Below, in pieces: positions 9,344 to 18,325 of a stretch of 64,000 nt of DNA. The notes below the pieces were generated by a model. The model was not told the DNA's origin and made no database searches. It saw only the letters and a program-made list of their open reading frames with translations. Source of the DNA: DASWIG01 sp965371445 (GTDB lineage Bacteria > Acidobacteriota > Thermoanaerobaculia > Multivoradales > J023); the NCBI GenBank assembly GCA_965371445.1, contig CBDUYN010000007.1:1-64000 (forward strand), in the 5' to 3' direction. Numbering within the stretch: position 1 is the first letter of the stretch; every line of letters starts with the position of its first letter. The position numbers and the translations under genes were made by a program.

Positions 9344-10056
9344 GCGGCAAGCAGAAGTCGGTTTGGGGTTGGTTCGGCTGCGGCTGCGTCGGCCTCGTGG
9401 TCCTCGCGATCGGCGGCGCGATCGCGGCAATGGTCGGCGGCCGGATGTTCGTGCGCGACTACGTGGAGGCGCTCAAGGACCCCGTGGCCCGCGCCGAGCG
9501 AGTCGAGCAGATCCTCGGTACTGAAGAGCTGCCGGCGGGCTTCGAGCCTCAGATATTTTTCCGCGTCCCCTGGTTGCTCGACATGGTCGTCATCAGCGAC
9601 GGCGAGCCGGCCGAGCTCGACGATCAGGGCAACGTGGACCTCGAGGCCCGGCACCTGGGCGAGAACGCCTTCGTCTTCCTCGCCATGCGGGACCTCGGCG
9701 ACGCCCGAGAGGATCTGGAGGCGCTGCTCGCGGGAGAGACGGGGCGCCTCCACAACGAGATCCAGCTCGACTTCCGCTCCCTGGAGCCCCTCGGCAGCGG
9801 CGAGCTCGACGTACCCCCCCAGCACCTGCGCTGGGCGGCGCACCGCGGCGAGTTCCGCGGCCGCCGTGAGGACCGGGAAGGCATCTATGCGATCGTCCTC
9901 GTCGACTGCCCGGAAGAGGACGGCCGGGTCCGGGCCGCCTTCTACTGGCAACACCGCGAGGCCGTAGAGGGCGAAGCCCTCGACCTCGCGGGGACCCCGG
10001 CCGACGAGGCGACCTTGAGGAGCTTGGTCGGCCACTTCGACCTCTGCGGCGGATAG
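9340..10056 (+). CDS. membrane-anchored protein of unknown function
   Basis: The chosen start encodes 238 residues and is preceded by GGAGGTGCGG. Residues 8-35 form one membrane segment (WGWFGCGCVGLVVLAIGGAI), leaving a short cytoplasmic tail and a soluble domain of about 200 residues outside. That domain is acidic and has no motif I recognise. A longer in-frame extension upstream is rejected because it runs antisense through the macrodomain gene. It is convergent with the sigma/anti-sigma operon. Confidence 0.7.
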   Translation: MSGKQKSVWGWFGCGCVGLVVLAIGGAIAAMVGGRMFVRDYVEALKDPVARAERVEQILGTEELPAGFEPQIFFRVPWLLDMVVISDGEPAELDDQGNVDLEARHLGENAFVFLAMRDLGDAREDLEALLAGETGRLHNEIQLDFRSLEPLGSGELDVPPQHLRWAAHRGEFRGRREDREGIYAIVLVDCPEEDGRVRAAFYWQHREAVEGEALDLAGTPADEATLRSLVGHFDLCGG

Positions 10057-10064
10057 CCGAGCCG

Positions 10065-10649
10065 TCACGACTCCGATTCGGCGGCGAGCGTCCGGCGCTC
10101 GCGGATCCCCATGTAGATGAGGTAGCCCCCGAGGACGAGGGGAGCGACGGGCCACCAGTCCTCGATCCAGTCGAGCGAGACGTCAAAGGCGGTGTCGAGG
10201 AGAAAGACGAACCCCACGAGAGCGAGGATCGCACCTCCGAATATCGAGCCGCCGCGGCCCGGCAGCTCCACCGGCAGCGGCATCTGCTCGCCGCCTAAGA
10301 CCGCCTGGTTGTAGAGCGAGGCCTGGCGCCCGGCGTCGATGACGTTGTAGAGCCAGAAAAAGGCCATGAAGAAGCCGAAGAGCGTGTCGGCGGCCCCCAG
10401 GTAGGTCGAGGACAGGATCGAGAGCAGGCATCCGACGATCACCGCGTGGACGAAGCCGCGCAGGTAATAGCCGACGTAGACCTGTCCCAGCCCTGGCATG
10501 AGCGACAAGATCGAGGCCAGGATCGGGTTCTTGTGACGTGGATCGAAAGCCGCGAAGCCAAGGGAAGGCGGCGGTGGCGCGTAGGCGGCCGGCGGTGGCG
10601 GCGGCGGGGTCGACGGTGCCGGTTCTGGGGTCGGGTTCGGATCGCTCAT
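10065..10649 (-). CDS. multi-pass membrane protein of an ECF sigma operon
   Basis: The 194-residue protein has a Pro-rich cytoplasmic N-terminus (about residues 1-35). Hydrophobic segments follow near 45-62 (with the GLGQVYVGYYLRG turn typical of TM2-like or small membrane proteins), 65-85, 88-105, 135-155 and 165-182. The C-terminal pair of segments resembles the LiaF/DUF5668 transmembrane region. The start overlaps the upstream zinc-finger gene as ATGA, so it is the third gene of the sigma/anti-sigma operon. A role in envelope sensing is inferred from that position. Confidence 0.75.
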   Translation of the reverse strand: MSDPNPTPEPAPSTPPPPPPAAYAPPPPSLGFAAFDPRHKNPILASILSLMPGLGQVYVGYYLRGFVHAVIVGCLLSILSSTYLGAADTLFGFFMAFFWLYNVIDAGRQASLYNQAVLGGEQMPLPVELPGRGGSIFGGAILALVGFVFLLDTAFDVSLDWIEDWWPVAPLVLGGYLIYMGIRERRTLAAESES

Positions 10650-11551
10650 GGTTTCTCTTCCTCAAGGGTTGTCGTTTCTCGGTCGCCGGTCCCCCCGAAG
10701 AGGGCCTGCCAGAGGCTGCCGGCGTCACTACCAAGGCCTTTGAGGGCCTCCCGGCCCTCCGCGAGGTCGAGCTCGAGCGCCGCTTCGCCGAGGTCGGCTC
10801 CGTGGCGCTTCATCTGTGAGGCCGCCTGGCGCGTGCCCTGATAGCGGTCCTCGAGGCCGTCCCCCATCCTGGCGAAGACGGCGCTTGTGGGCTCGGAGAC
10901 CCGGTGCCAGATCTCGGCGGCGCTCTCCTTCACGTTCCCGAGCGGCGTGCTCAGGGTCGTTACCGGATTGGTCTGGGCCAGGGTCAAGGCACCGGAGGAG
11001 GCGGCACGCAGCGGCGAGCCCGGCAGGACGAAGAGGATCGCCAGGACGAGCGTGCCGACGTAAGCGACTTCGAGGGCGAAGCGCGGCCGGGCGACGAGTA
11101 CTTTCCAGATCTCGGCGGCGCGGACGAGGGCGCGGGCGAAACCGAGCGTCAGCCGAAATTCAAGCGGCAGCCGCATCTGTGGAACCTGGAGCGCCGGGAG
11201 CTCCTCCGCGAGGCGGCCCAGGGCCGTGGCGAGGCCGTGGCACTCGTCGCAGAGGGCGAGGTGGAGGCGCACCCGTTCGTGCTCGGCGGCGTTCAGGGTG
11301 CCGTCGGCCCGGGCACAGAGGTCGCCGTAGGGAAGCCCGCAGGGGGCGCCCGAGGTCCCGGCCAGGATCGCCGAGCAAAGCTCGGGAGAGCGCCCTTCCG
11401 GGGCCGCTTCGCCGCTCCCGGCGGCGATCTCCGCCAATTCGTAGCAGGCGGCACAGCTGGTGAGGTGGCCTTCCAGGCGAAGCCGCTCGGTCTCCACGAG
11501 GGAGCCCTCGAGGTAAGCGTCGAGGTGCCTTTCGAGGTCCCGGCAGCTCAT
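10646..11551 (-). CDS. zinc-finger (zf-HC2) anti-sigma factor-like membrane protein
   Basis: The 301-residue protein starts with a putative zinc-binding anti-sigma domain: Cys4, His9 and the H29-x3-C33-x2-C36 pattern (HLTSCAACY). A second HLALCDEC cluster near residue 92 suggests two zinc-finger modules. One membrane segment lies near 165-182 and a helical extracytoplasmic region follows. Its start overlaps the sigma factor stop as ATGA, the classical layout for a cognate ECF anti-sigma factor, which would hold the sigma factor at the membrane. Confidence 0.82.
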   Translation of the reverse strand: MSCRDLERHLDAYLEGSLVETERLRLEGHLTSCAACYELAEIAAGSGEAAPEGRSPELCSAILAGTSGAPCGLPYGDLCARADGTLNAAEHERVRLHLALCDECHGLATALGRLAEELPALQVPQMRLPLEFRLTLGFARALVRAAEIWKVLVARPRFALEVAYVGTLVLAILFVLPGSPLRAASSGALTLAQTNPVTTLSTPLGNVKESAAEIWHRVSEPTSAVFARMGDGLEDRYQGTRQAASQMKRHGADLGEAALELDLAEGREALKGLGSDAGSLWQALFGGTGDRETTTLEEEKP

Positions 11552-12135
11552 CGCTCGGCTCCGTAGCTGGGGTCGATCTTCAAGATCGCCCGCGCCAGCT
11601 CGACGCGGGCCCGGTTCGACCGCGACTTGACGGTACCCACCGGCACGCCGTAGCGCGCCGCCAGGTCTTTCACGCTCCAGCCCTGGATCTCCTTCAAGAG
11701 GATCATCTCGCGCGCCGGCCCCTCGAGCTCGCCGAGGGCCTGGTGGACAAGGCGACGCCGGTCCACCAAATCCTGGGCCGCCGCCGGGTCGGGCGACGGA
11801 TCCCGCAGCGGCGAGCCCTCCTCGGCGAGTACGTCCTGCGCCGGGGGACGCGACGCCGCCCGGCGCAGGCGGTCGATGGCGAGGTTCCGCGTCAGGCGCA
11901 GGATCCAGGCCGCGGGGCTTTGCCCGCTCCAGGTCTCCAGGCGCTCGTAGAGGCGTAGGAAAACGTCCTGGGTCACCTCCCGCGCCTCCTCGTTCTGGCG
12001 GAGGTAGCGGTAAGCCATGGCGTAGACGCGCGGTTGCATGAGGTTCACCAGGTTCTCCCAGGCCGCCGCGTCACGACGACGGCAGCGTTCAAGGAGCGTC
12101 GAGAGCTCGTCGGACGACGTCAGGGGGGTGCTCAA
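11548..12135 (-). CDS. ECF-type RNA polymerase sigma factor
   Basis: A 195-residue sigma-70 family protein with region 2 (about residues 20-90, including ARE..QDVFLRLYERLETW) and region 4 (about 125-180, KEIQGWSVKDLAARYGVPVGTVKSR helix-turn-helix). The start is TTG, with GGAAGG close upstream and no better codon. The two downstream genes overlap it by ATGA and encode its likely anti-sigma factor and a membrane partner. Autoregulation is expected for the family, but no promoter motif is assigned here. Confidence 0.88.
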   Translation of the reverse strand: MSTPLTSSDELSTLLERCRRRDAAAWENLVNLMQPRVYAMAYRYLRQNEEAREVTQDVFLRLYERLETWSGQSPAAWILRLTRNLAIDRLRRAASRPPAQDVLAEEGSPLRDPSPDPAAAQDLVDRRRLVHQALGELEGPAREMILLKEIQGWSVKDLAARYGVPVGTVKSRSNRARVELARAILKIDPSYGAER

Positions 12136-12258
12136 TGGCCTTCCGGCTTTGTTGACATCGCTCCGCGTCTCCGCTCCTCATCCTTGCTTGACGCAAGTGG
12201 CCGAAAAAGGTTCGCGAGATCCTTCAGGAGCGCCCAGCACGCGGTGCGAAAAGCTCTT

Positions 12259-13260
12259 CTATCCCCTGGCGCCTCGTCGCGAGCGGGGATCGAGCCGGTC
12301 GCGCAGCGCGTCGGCCACCACCGCGAGCGAGAGGACCGTCGCCACGATCGCCAGTCCTGGAAAGAGCCCCTCCCACCACGCCGTCCCCATCGAGTTGCGG
12401 CTCTCGGCGATCATGTTGCCCCAACTCGGCCGCGGGCGCTGGATGCCGAAGCCGAGAAAGGAAAGGGTGCTCTCGAAAAGGATCAGCCCCGCGATGCGCA
12501 GCGTCGCGTCGATGAGTAGCGGCGGTAACGCGTTGGGCAGGAGATGACGCCAGAAGACGTAGACCGGGCCGGCGCCCAGGCCGCGGACAGCGAGGATGAA
12601 ATCGCGCTCCTTCAGGCTCAAAAGCTCGCCGCGCACCAGCCGCGCCAGACCCATCCAGGTCGAGCCGCCGAGCAGCAACACCATCATCGTCAGGTTGCTG
12701 CCGGGGAAAAGCGCCACCAGGAAGATGAGCAACACCAGCCACGGCAGGGCGATCATGCCGTCGACCGTACGCATCAGGAGGCTGTCGAGAAACCGTGGGC
12801 CGAGCGCGGCGAGCGCCCCGACCGTGACGCCGATCAAGAAGGCCAGCGCGACCGAGCCGAGGCCGATCGCGAGCGACGCCCTGGCGCCGTAGACCAGCCG
12901 CGAGAAGACGTCGCGGCTCAGCCGGTCGCTTCCCAGCAGATAGAAGCGTCGATCCGACACCCCGTCTTCGGTCAGGTTCAAGACTTCTTCGGCGCGGCGC
13001 TCGGTCGTCGTTCCGCGGCGCTCGAGACGCAGGCCTTCCGGCGTGCGCTCGACCCTCTCGGCGAGCTCCCAGCCGTATTCGAGCCGTACCGCCGGATAAA
13101 CGGTGAGCGGCGGCAGGTGGCGGCCGACCACGGCGTCGGGTTGCTCCAGGGGGTCGTAGGGAGCGATCCACGGCGCCAGGAGCCCGGCCGCCGCCACCGC
13201 GGCGAGGACCACCGAGGCCAGGCCCACGGAGCGACGGGGGAGCTTCCACCTAGAGCGCAT
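12259..13260 (-). CDS. peptide-type ABC transporter permease (DppC/OppC family)
   Basis: The 333-residue inner-membrane permease has the OppC-type N-terminal segment (APWIAPYDP), an extended periplasmic loop at about 50-110, and five further membrane segments. The EAA-like cytoplasmic loop RGLGAGPVYVFWRHLLPNALPP lies near residue 225. Its start overlaps the upstream permease by 11 nt. It would form the channel with the DppB-type partner. The two ATPase subunits usual for the family are not encoded beside it. Confidence 0.9.
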   Translation of the reverse strand: MRSRWKLPRRSVGLASVVLAAVAAAGLLAPWIAPYDPLEQPDAVVGRHLPPLTVYPAVRLEYGWELAERVERTPEGLRLERRGTTTERRAEEVLNLTEDGVSDRRFYLLGSDRLSRDVFSRLVYGARASLAIGLGSVALAFLIGVTVGALAALGPRFLDSLLMRTVDGMIALPWLVLLIFLVALFPGSNLTMMVLLLGGSTWMGLARLVRGELLSLKERDFILAVRGLGAGPVYVFWRHLLPNALPPLLIDATLRIAGLILFESTLSFLGFGIQRPRPSWGNMIAESRNSMGTAWWEGLFPGLAIVATVLSLAVVADALRDRLDPRSRRGARG

Positions 13261-14212
13261 CGCGCACCCGCGGGTCGATCCACGCGTGGACCAGGTCGAC
13301 GGCGAGCGTCGTCACCACCACCGTCACGCCTGAGAAAACCGTGCTCGCGAGCACCACCGGATAGTCGCGCTGCAGGACCGCGGAGTAGATCGCCTGCCCG
13401 ACCCCCGGCCAGGAGAAGATGACCTCGATCAACACCGCGCCGCTCAGCCGCTCCGGCAGGCCGACGCCGAACTTCTGGAGCAGAGGACCGACGGCGTTTT
13501 TCATCCCGTGGACCCAGAGGATGCGCAGCGGAGGAAGACCGCTCGCCCGGGCGGTCCGCACGTAGTCCTGCTCCAGGACCTCGACGAGACCGTTGCGGAC
13601 GAATCGCGACACGAGGCCGAACTCAGCGAGCCCGAGGCTCAAGGCCGGCAAAGCCAGGTGGTGGAGCAGGTCGACGGTGCGCTCCCACGCGCCGAGCTCC
13701 ATGGCGTCGTCGGAGCGCATCATGTTGATCGGAAACCACCCCGCCCGGACCGCCAGAAGATCGATCAGGACGATCGCCAGCCAGAAATACGGCACCGAGT
13801 AGAAGAGGAGCGAGAGGCTTCGCACCCAGCGGTCCAGCCGGCCGCCGGGGCGAAGCGCCGCCGCCATGCCCAGGCCCATGCCGAGGGCGTACTCGACGAG
13901 GAGCCCGGTCGCCACCAGGAGGAAAGTAGCCGGGAGCTTCGCCAGGAGCACCGCGGCGGCGCCGCGTCCGTGGATGATCGAGACCCCGAGGTCGCCCCGC
14001 AGGACACCGCCGACCCAGGTCAGGAACTGGCGCCACAGCGGCTGGTCGAGCCCGAACTGCTCGCGCAACGCCTGCCGCGTCTCCTGCGACATCCGTGGAT
14101 CGGAAAAGAAAGGATCGCCCGGCGCGGCGTGGAGCAGGACGAACGTGACGCTCAGCACGACGAAGAGCAGGACGATCGCCGCGGCGATCCGGCGCGAGAG
14201 GAATCGCAGCAC
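13250..14212 (-). CDS. peptide-type ABC transporter permease (DppB/OppB family)
   Basis: A 320-residue permease with the family N-terminus (RRIAAAIVLLFVVLSVTFVLLHAAPGDP), six predicted membrane segments and the conserved RASGLPPLRILWVHGMKNAV loop near residue 215. It lies 6 bp downstream of the lipoprotein gene and overlaps the second permease. The trio is one operon read leftward. No ATPase genes follow, so the importer must borrow or share ATPases from elsewhere. Confidence 0.9.
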   Translation of the reverse strand: MLRFLSRRIAAAIVLLFVVLSVTFVLLHAAPGDPFFSDPRMSQETRQALREQFGLDQPLWRQFLTWVGGVLRGDLGVSIIHGRGAAAVLLAKLPATFLLVATGLLVEYALGMGLGMAAALRPGGRLDRWVRSLSLLFYSVPYFWLAIVLIDLLAVRAGWFPINMMRSDDAMELGAWERTVDLLHHLALPALSLGLAEFGLVSRFVRNGLVEVLEQDYVRTARASGLPPLRILWVHGMKNAVGPLLQKFGVGLPERLSGAVLIEVIFSWPGVGQAIYSAVLQRDYPVVLASTVFSGVTVVVTTLAVDLVHAWIDPRVRDAL

Positions 14213-14218
14213 GGTTCC

Positions 14219-15886
14219 CTAGGAGCCGTCCGGCACGAGCTCCCACTCTTGAAGGCCGAAGAAGGTGCTGAGCGCGTTCGGCCGGACGCCTCGGAGCTCC
14301 TTGCGCACCGGGACCAGCCGCTGGGCCTCGTAGAGGAAGGTGAACGGCAGATCTTCGTGCAAAAGGACCTGGAGCTCGTCGAAGAGAGGCTTCGCCGCCA
14401 GCTGGTCGACCTCGTCCTGGAGCGTCTCGATCAACCGGTCGACCTGCGGGTTCGAGTAGGCGCCGAAGTTGTAGGAGCCGTTGGCCGCGTCGGTGTGGAA
14501 GAAGTAGTAGAGGTCGAGGCTGGTCGGAATCGAGAGACCGACAAAGGTCGCTTCGAAGTCGTGGTCGAGCTCGCGCGCCAGCATCGTGTTGAACTCCAGC
14601 GCATACTGCTCGGCGGCGATTCCGACTTGGCGCAGCTGCTCCTGGACGATGGTCAGGATGTCCTGGCGCAGCTCGTTGCCCGCCCCGGTCAGGATGGCGA
14701 ACCGGAACGGCTTGCCGTCCTTGTCGAGGACGCCGTCGCCGTCGCTGTCGATCCAGCCCTCCTCGGCGAGAAGCGCCGTGGCGCGGGCCGGATCGTAGGG
14801 CCAGGGCTCCAGCTCGCGGTTCCTCACCCACAGGTTCGAGGTGAAGGGCGAAGCGCCGATCTCGGCGTAGCCGTGGTACGGGGAGTCGACGATCACCTGG
14901 CGGTCGATGGCGAGCGTCAGGGCCTGGCGCACCTTTCGGGAGGCGAACAGCGGATTCTTGACGTTCCAGACGATGCCGTGGAAGGTGCGCGGGATGTAGC
15001 TCAGGAGCTCTAGCTCCGGGTCGCCCTGGATCGCCGCGGCGTCGTCGGGCCGTGCCCAGTCGATCATGTGCGCCTCGCCGGAGCGCAACATCGCCAGCTG
15101 GCTCGTGCGGTCGGGGACGACCCGGAAGACGATGCGCTCCACCCGCGGCTTGTCCGGTTCGTAGTAGCGCTCGTTACGGCGCAGGACGAATCGCTGCTGC
15201 GAGTCCCAGGACTCCAGGGTGAAGGGGCCGTCGACCACCAGGTTCTCCCGGAACCAGTCGGCGTTGTCCTTCCACTCGGCGAGCGGCAAACGGCTCCAGG
15301 CGTGCTTGGGCAGGATCAGGCCCTGGATCGCGTCGAGGACCTGCGTGGCGTAGGGCTCGCTGAAATGGAAGGCGACCGTGTGCTCGTCGACGACCTCGAC
15401 GCCGGTGATGAATTCCTTCACGTCGACGAAGGCCCAGGCCACCTCCGGGCTCGTCTGCACCTCCCAGGTCCAGCGCACGTCCTCCGCCGTCACCGGCACG
15501 CCGTCGCTCCACACGACGTCCTGGCGCAGGTGAAAGGTCAAGACCCTACGGTCCTCGGAAAGCTCCCAGGACTCGGCGAGGCGCGGCTCAAAAGTGGGAG
15601 GGCCCGAGGCGTAGTCGGGCATCTCTTCGAGCAGTGGCAGGAAAAGGGCGTACTGGTGGAGCATCGCGTGGATCGGCGAGGCGAGCGCCGTCAGCTCGTT
15701 GACGTCGTTGATGTCGGTCAGAGAGGCGACGACGATCGTGTCCGGGGCCGGCGCGGCGGCCGGCTCCGTGCCGTCCTGCGGAGCGGTGCCACAGCTGGCG
15801 AGAGTCCATCCGGAAACGGCGGCCAGGGAGATCGCGACAACGCACCCCCGGAGCTTCTTCGTGAGGTCGTGATTGTTTGTAGGCAT
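14219..15886 (-). CDS. ABC transporter substrate-binding lipoprotein, SBP family 5
   Basis: The 555-residue peptide-binding lipoprotein of the Dpp/Opp/Nik family starts at MPTNNHDL because this gives a proper signal peptide with lipobox TLASC. An upstream in-frame ATG at 15964 would bury that signal. Landmarks are FEPRLAESWELSED, WSDGVPVTAEDVRWTWE and DPARATALLAEEGW. A calcium-loop-like DSDGDGVLDKDG precedes the C-terminal half. It heads the operon with both permeases. A TATGGT hexamer lies 8 nt before the ATG. Ligand identity cannot be inferred; peptides or similar are typical. Confidence 0.9.
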   Translation of the reverse strand: MPTNNHDLTKKLRGCVVAISLAAVSGWTLASCGTAPQDGTEPAAAPAPDTIVVASLTDINDVNELTALASPIHAMLHQYALFLPLLEEMPDYASGPPTFEPRLAESWELSEDRRVLTFHLRQDVVWSDGVPVTAEDVRWTWEVQTSPEVAWAFVDVKEFITGVEVVDEHTVAFHFSEPYATQVLDAIQGLILPKHAWSRLPLAEWKDNADWFRENLVVDGPFTLESWDSQQRFVLRRNERYYEPDKPRVERIVFRVVPDRTSQLAMLRSGEAHMIDWARPDDAAAIQGDPELELLSYIPRTFHGIVWNVKNPLFASRKVRQALTLAIDRQVIVDSPYHGYAEIGASPFTSNLWVRNRELEPWPYDPARATALLAEEGWIDSDGDGVLDKDGKPFRFAILTGAGNELRQDILTIVQEQLRQVGIAAEQYALEFNTMLARELDHDFEATFVGLSIPTSLDLYYFFHTDAANGSYNFGAYSNPQVDRLIETLQDEVDQLAAKPLFDELQVLLHEDLPFTFLYEAQRLVPVRKELRGVRPNALSTFFGLQEWELVPDGS

Positions 15887-15953
15887 GATGCGCCACCATA
15901 CCTGGCTTCGACGTCCCGGGTCAATCTGTTTCGTCGTCGCCAGGACCAAAAAA

Positions 15954-15985
15954 GAGGGCCCCACCCGCGAACGGGTCGGGCCCTC
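15954..15985 (-). terminator. Rho-independent terminator of the hsp20 gene
   Basis: Read on the minus strand, an 8-bp GC stem GAGGGCCC/GGGCCCTC encloses an inner 5-bp stem (ACCCG/CGGGT). It is followed by six T residues. It lies 36 bp past the hsp20 stop and before the lipoprotein start at 15886, insulating the transporter operon. Confidence 0.85.
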
Positions 15986-16020
15986 GAACGGCGGCAGGGT
16001 CCGCCCGGAGGCGCAAGAGC

Positions 16021-16470
16021 TTAGTTGACGGCGATCTGGCGCGGACGAGCCGCTTCGGTCTTCGGCAGCTCGAGGCGCAGGACGCCGTCCTTCATCACGG
16101 CCTTGACCTTGGCCGGATCGACGTGGCGCGGCAGACCGAAGGAGCGGCTGAACCGGCCGTAGAAACGCTCCACGCGGTGCAAGCCCTCCTTCGACTCCTC
16201 GTTCTCGTGGCGCCGCTCGCCGGTGACCTTCAGGACGTTCTGCTCCAGCGAGACGTCGATGTCGTCTTTCTTCACGCCGGCGAGCTCCAGCTCGACGATC
16301 AACGCGTCGTCGGTCTCCTTGACGTCGGCCGACGGCACCCAGCTGGTGACCATGACGTCCTCGTCGCCGACGCGGCGCACGGGGGCGAAGAGCTCCTCGA
16401 AGAGGCGGTCGAAGGTGGTGTTGAAGGGGCTGAAGGCCCGCGGCGGGGTGGTACGAATCAGTGCGTTCAT
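16021..16470 (-). CDS. small heat-shock protein, Hsp20/alpha-crystallin family
   Basis: The 149-residue ATP-independent chaperone has an alpha-crystallin domain at about residues 45-140 (ELAGVKKDDIDVSLEQNVL and the GVLRLELPK C-terminal block). The start is the ATG at 16470, preceded by AAGGAG with a 7-nt spacer. The longer frame from 16572 adds 34 polar residues without a ribosome-binding site. A promoter lies at 16661-16689, giving a leader of about 180 nt, and a strong terminator follows the gene. It is monocistronic and divergent from the sensor kinase gene. Confidence 0.93.
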   Translation of the reverse strand: MNALIRTTPPRAFSPFNTTFDRLFEELFAPVRRVGDEDVMVTSWVPSADVKETDDALIVELELAGVKKDDIDVSLEQNVLKVTGERRHENEESKEGLHRVERFYGRFSRSFGLPRHVDPAKVKAVMKDGVLRLELPKTEAARPRQIAVN

Positions 16471-16660
16471 GGTCGTTCTCCTTGTCTCTTGGGGTTCGTC
16501 TTCTGTTTCAGCGAAAGCTTGAGCATCTGGGTCGTTGGTTTTGCCGGTCTGGCCGGCTTTTCGTCCATTCATGAGTAAACAACGCTCAAGATCGGGGCCT
16601 TATTCCCATGCCGGGAAGTTTCTTCGGTGTTTCTTAGCGTGTTTCACTCATACCGATATT

Positions 16661-16689
16661 AGTGTAGACGGCTAAGGTCGTGGTGTCAA
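16661..16689 (-). promoter_or_regulatory. sigma70-type promoter of hsp20
   Basis: On the minus strand: TTGACA (16689-16684), a spacer of exactly 17 nt, then TACACT (16666-16661). Transcription would start near 16654, leaving an approximately 180-nt untranslated leader with a short GCCGG/CCGGC hairpin. No sigma32-type or CIRCE sequence was found. Confidence 0.65.
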
Positions 16690-16737
16690 GAGTGTCCAGG
16701 GCCGGGAAAGGGGCGTGGTGGGTGCTATGCTCCGGGC

Positions 16738-18048
16738 ATGGCCCGTCACGTCACCCGCCTGATCCTGCGCCGGCTCGGGATGAGGGTCTCGATCCTCTTC
16801 GGGCTCTTCGTCCTCGCGGACGTGGCGCTTTTCGGCTGGCTGATCCTGAGCTCGCTGTCGCAGCGCGAGATCGAACGGGTGCTCCTGGAGACCCGCGAGG
16901 AGGCCGCGCCCTTGGCCCGGGAGCTCCAGGCCGAGGCCGAGCGTCTGGGCCTGGAGGACCTGTGGGTGGTGATGAGCGTGGTGGAGGAGACGAGAAGCTC
17001 CATCTCCTCGGTGCTCCAGGAGCGCGAGATCATGGAGACGCTGGAGATCCGCGATCCCGAGGGCAGGATGGTCTACCGGCTTTCGCGGCCGGTGGAGGGC
17101 GGGCTCGACGAGCCAGGGGTGGACCTGGGGGCGCTGGGGCGCGAGACCGAGATCCCGATCGGCGAGATGGGGTTGCTGGTGATCGGCGTCTCCGAGGTCG
17201 AGCTTCAGCGGCGCATCGGCGAGCTCCGTGGCGACCTGGTGCGCCAGGCGTCGATCGTCGCCGTTTATACGGCGACGCTTCTGGGGGTCGCCTTGGCGGC
17301 GATCCTGGTGCTCTTCCGGCGCGCCGACCGGCTCGAGGAGCAAGCGTTGGAGGCCGAGCGGATGGCCTACGTCGGCACCCTGGCCTCGGGGCTGGCCCAC
17401 GAGATCCGTAATCCCTTGAACTCCCTCAACCTGAACATGCAGATGCTCGAGGAGGAGACACGCTCCAGCCACTGCGGCGACTCCTCGCAGCGGATCCTGG
17501 CCATCACCCGTTCGGAGATCTCACGTCTCGAGCACCTGGTGAGCGATTTCCTCTCCTACGCGAAGCCCCGGCCTCTCAAGGTCGCCGAGACGACGGCGGC
17601 GGAGCTTTTCGAGCCGCTCCTCGCGCTGATGGAGGCGGAGATCAAGGCGCGCGGTGTGGAGGTGGTGGTGGAGGACCGAAGCGCCGGCGCGCGGGCCGGG
17701 GTCGACCTGGACCAGATGAGCCAGCTCCTCTTGAACCTGGTGCACAACGCCCTCGCGGCCGTCGGCGAGGCCGGCCGGCCGATCGCGGCCCGGCCGGGAC
17801 GGATCGTCCTCGGTGCCGAGCGCAGGGCGCACCAGCTGATCCTGTGGGTGGCCGACAACGGCCCCGGCATCCCCGAGGAGGAGCGGGCGCAGATCTTCGA
17901 CCTCTTTTTCTCGACCCGCAAGGGCGGGACGGGGCTGGGGCTCGCCATCGTCGAGCGCATCGCGATCTCGCACGGCGCCGAGCTCGAGGTGGCCTCGGTT
18001 CCGGGTGAAGGCACGACCGTCCGCCTTCGGCTGCCCGCACGGGGCTGA
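16738..18048 (+). CDS. sensor histidine kinase (orphan)
   Basis: A 436-residue membrane kinase. A membrane helix lies at about 17-38, an extracytoplasmic sensor domain follows, and a second helix spans 173-193. The HisKA domain has H221 in LASGLAHEIRNPLNSL, and the HATPase domain has the DNGPGI and GTGLGLAI boxes. No response regulator gene is adjacent, so its partner is elsewhere. TATGCT ends 6 nt before the ATG and no ribosome-binding site is visible, so it is probably leaderless. It is divergent from hsp20. Confidence 0.92.
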   Translation: MARHVTRLILRRLGMRVSILFGLFVLADVALFGWLILSSLSQREIERVLLETREEAAPLARELQAEAERLGLEDLWVVMSVVEETRSSISSVLQEREIMETLEIRDPEGRMVYRLSRPVEGGLDEPGVDLGALGRETEIPIGEMGLLVIGVSEVELQRRIGELRGDLVRQASIVAVYTATLLGVALAAILVLFRRADRLEEQALEAERMAYVGTLASGLAHEIRNPLNSLNLNMQMLEEETRSSHCGDSSQRILAITRSEISRLEHLVSDFLSYAKPRPLKVAETTAAELFEPLLALMEAEIKARGVEVVVEDRSAGARAGVDLDQMSQLLLNLVHNALAAVGEAGRPIAARPGRIVLGAERRAHQLILWVADNGPGIPEEERAQIFDLFFSTRKGGTGLGLAIVERIAISHGAELEVASVPGEGTTVRLRLPARG

Positions 18049-18062
18049 GGCCCCGTCAAGAG

Positions 18063-18227
18063 CTACCCCGACTGCAGGGCCTCGAAGTCTTCCTCGGTCA
18101 TGAACTCTTCGACTTCGTCGGCCCCGCAGGCGGCGCAAAAGGCCTCGGTGACCTTCTCGTTGGCCCACTCGAACTGGTAGCAGGGCGTTTCGCAGTTGAT
18201 GCAGGTCAGGTATTCAGGCGCCGCCAT
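18063..18227 (-). CDS. small zinc-ribbon protein
   Basis: A 54-residue protein starting at MAAPEYL, with GAGG 8 nt upstream. It has two Cys pairs, CINC...C near residue 8 and CAAC near 33, in a zinc-ribbon arrangement, and an acidic C-terminus. The downstream start is chosen over the ATG at 18263 on ribosome-binding-site evidence. It is convergent with the sensor kinase. Function is unknown; such proteins are often small regulators or rubredoxin-like. Confidence 0.6.
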   Translation of the reverse strand: MAAPEYLTCINCETPCYQFEWANEKVTEAFCAACGADEVEEFMTEEDFEALQSG

Positions 18228-18294
18228 CGTCGAGCTCCTCCACAGCTTCTCGCAGGATAGCATCGCCGCGGGCCTTCGAGAGCCTTCGAGAGCG

Positions 18295-18323
18295 TTGACC
18301 CGCCGTCGCCGTCGTGGTATGTT
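18295..18323 (+). promoter_or_regulatory. promoter of the rplU-rpmA-obgE operon
   Basis: TTGACC (18295-18300), a 17-nt spacer and TATGTT (18318-18323). It reads toward rplU and leaves about 95 nt of leader that contains two hairpins. Confidence 0.6.
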
Positions 18324-18325
18324 AC

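Noticed and set aside
14219..15964. longer start of the ABC lipoprotein at 15964
   Set aside because: It would place 26 residues before the signal peptide; the ATG at 15886 gives a normal lipoprotein signal.
16021..16572. longer Hsp20 start at 16572
   Set aside because: No ribosome-binding site and a polar non-family extension; the ATG at 16470 has AAGGAG at good spacing.
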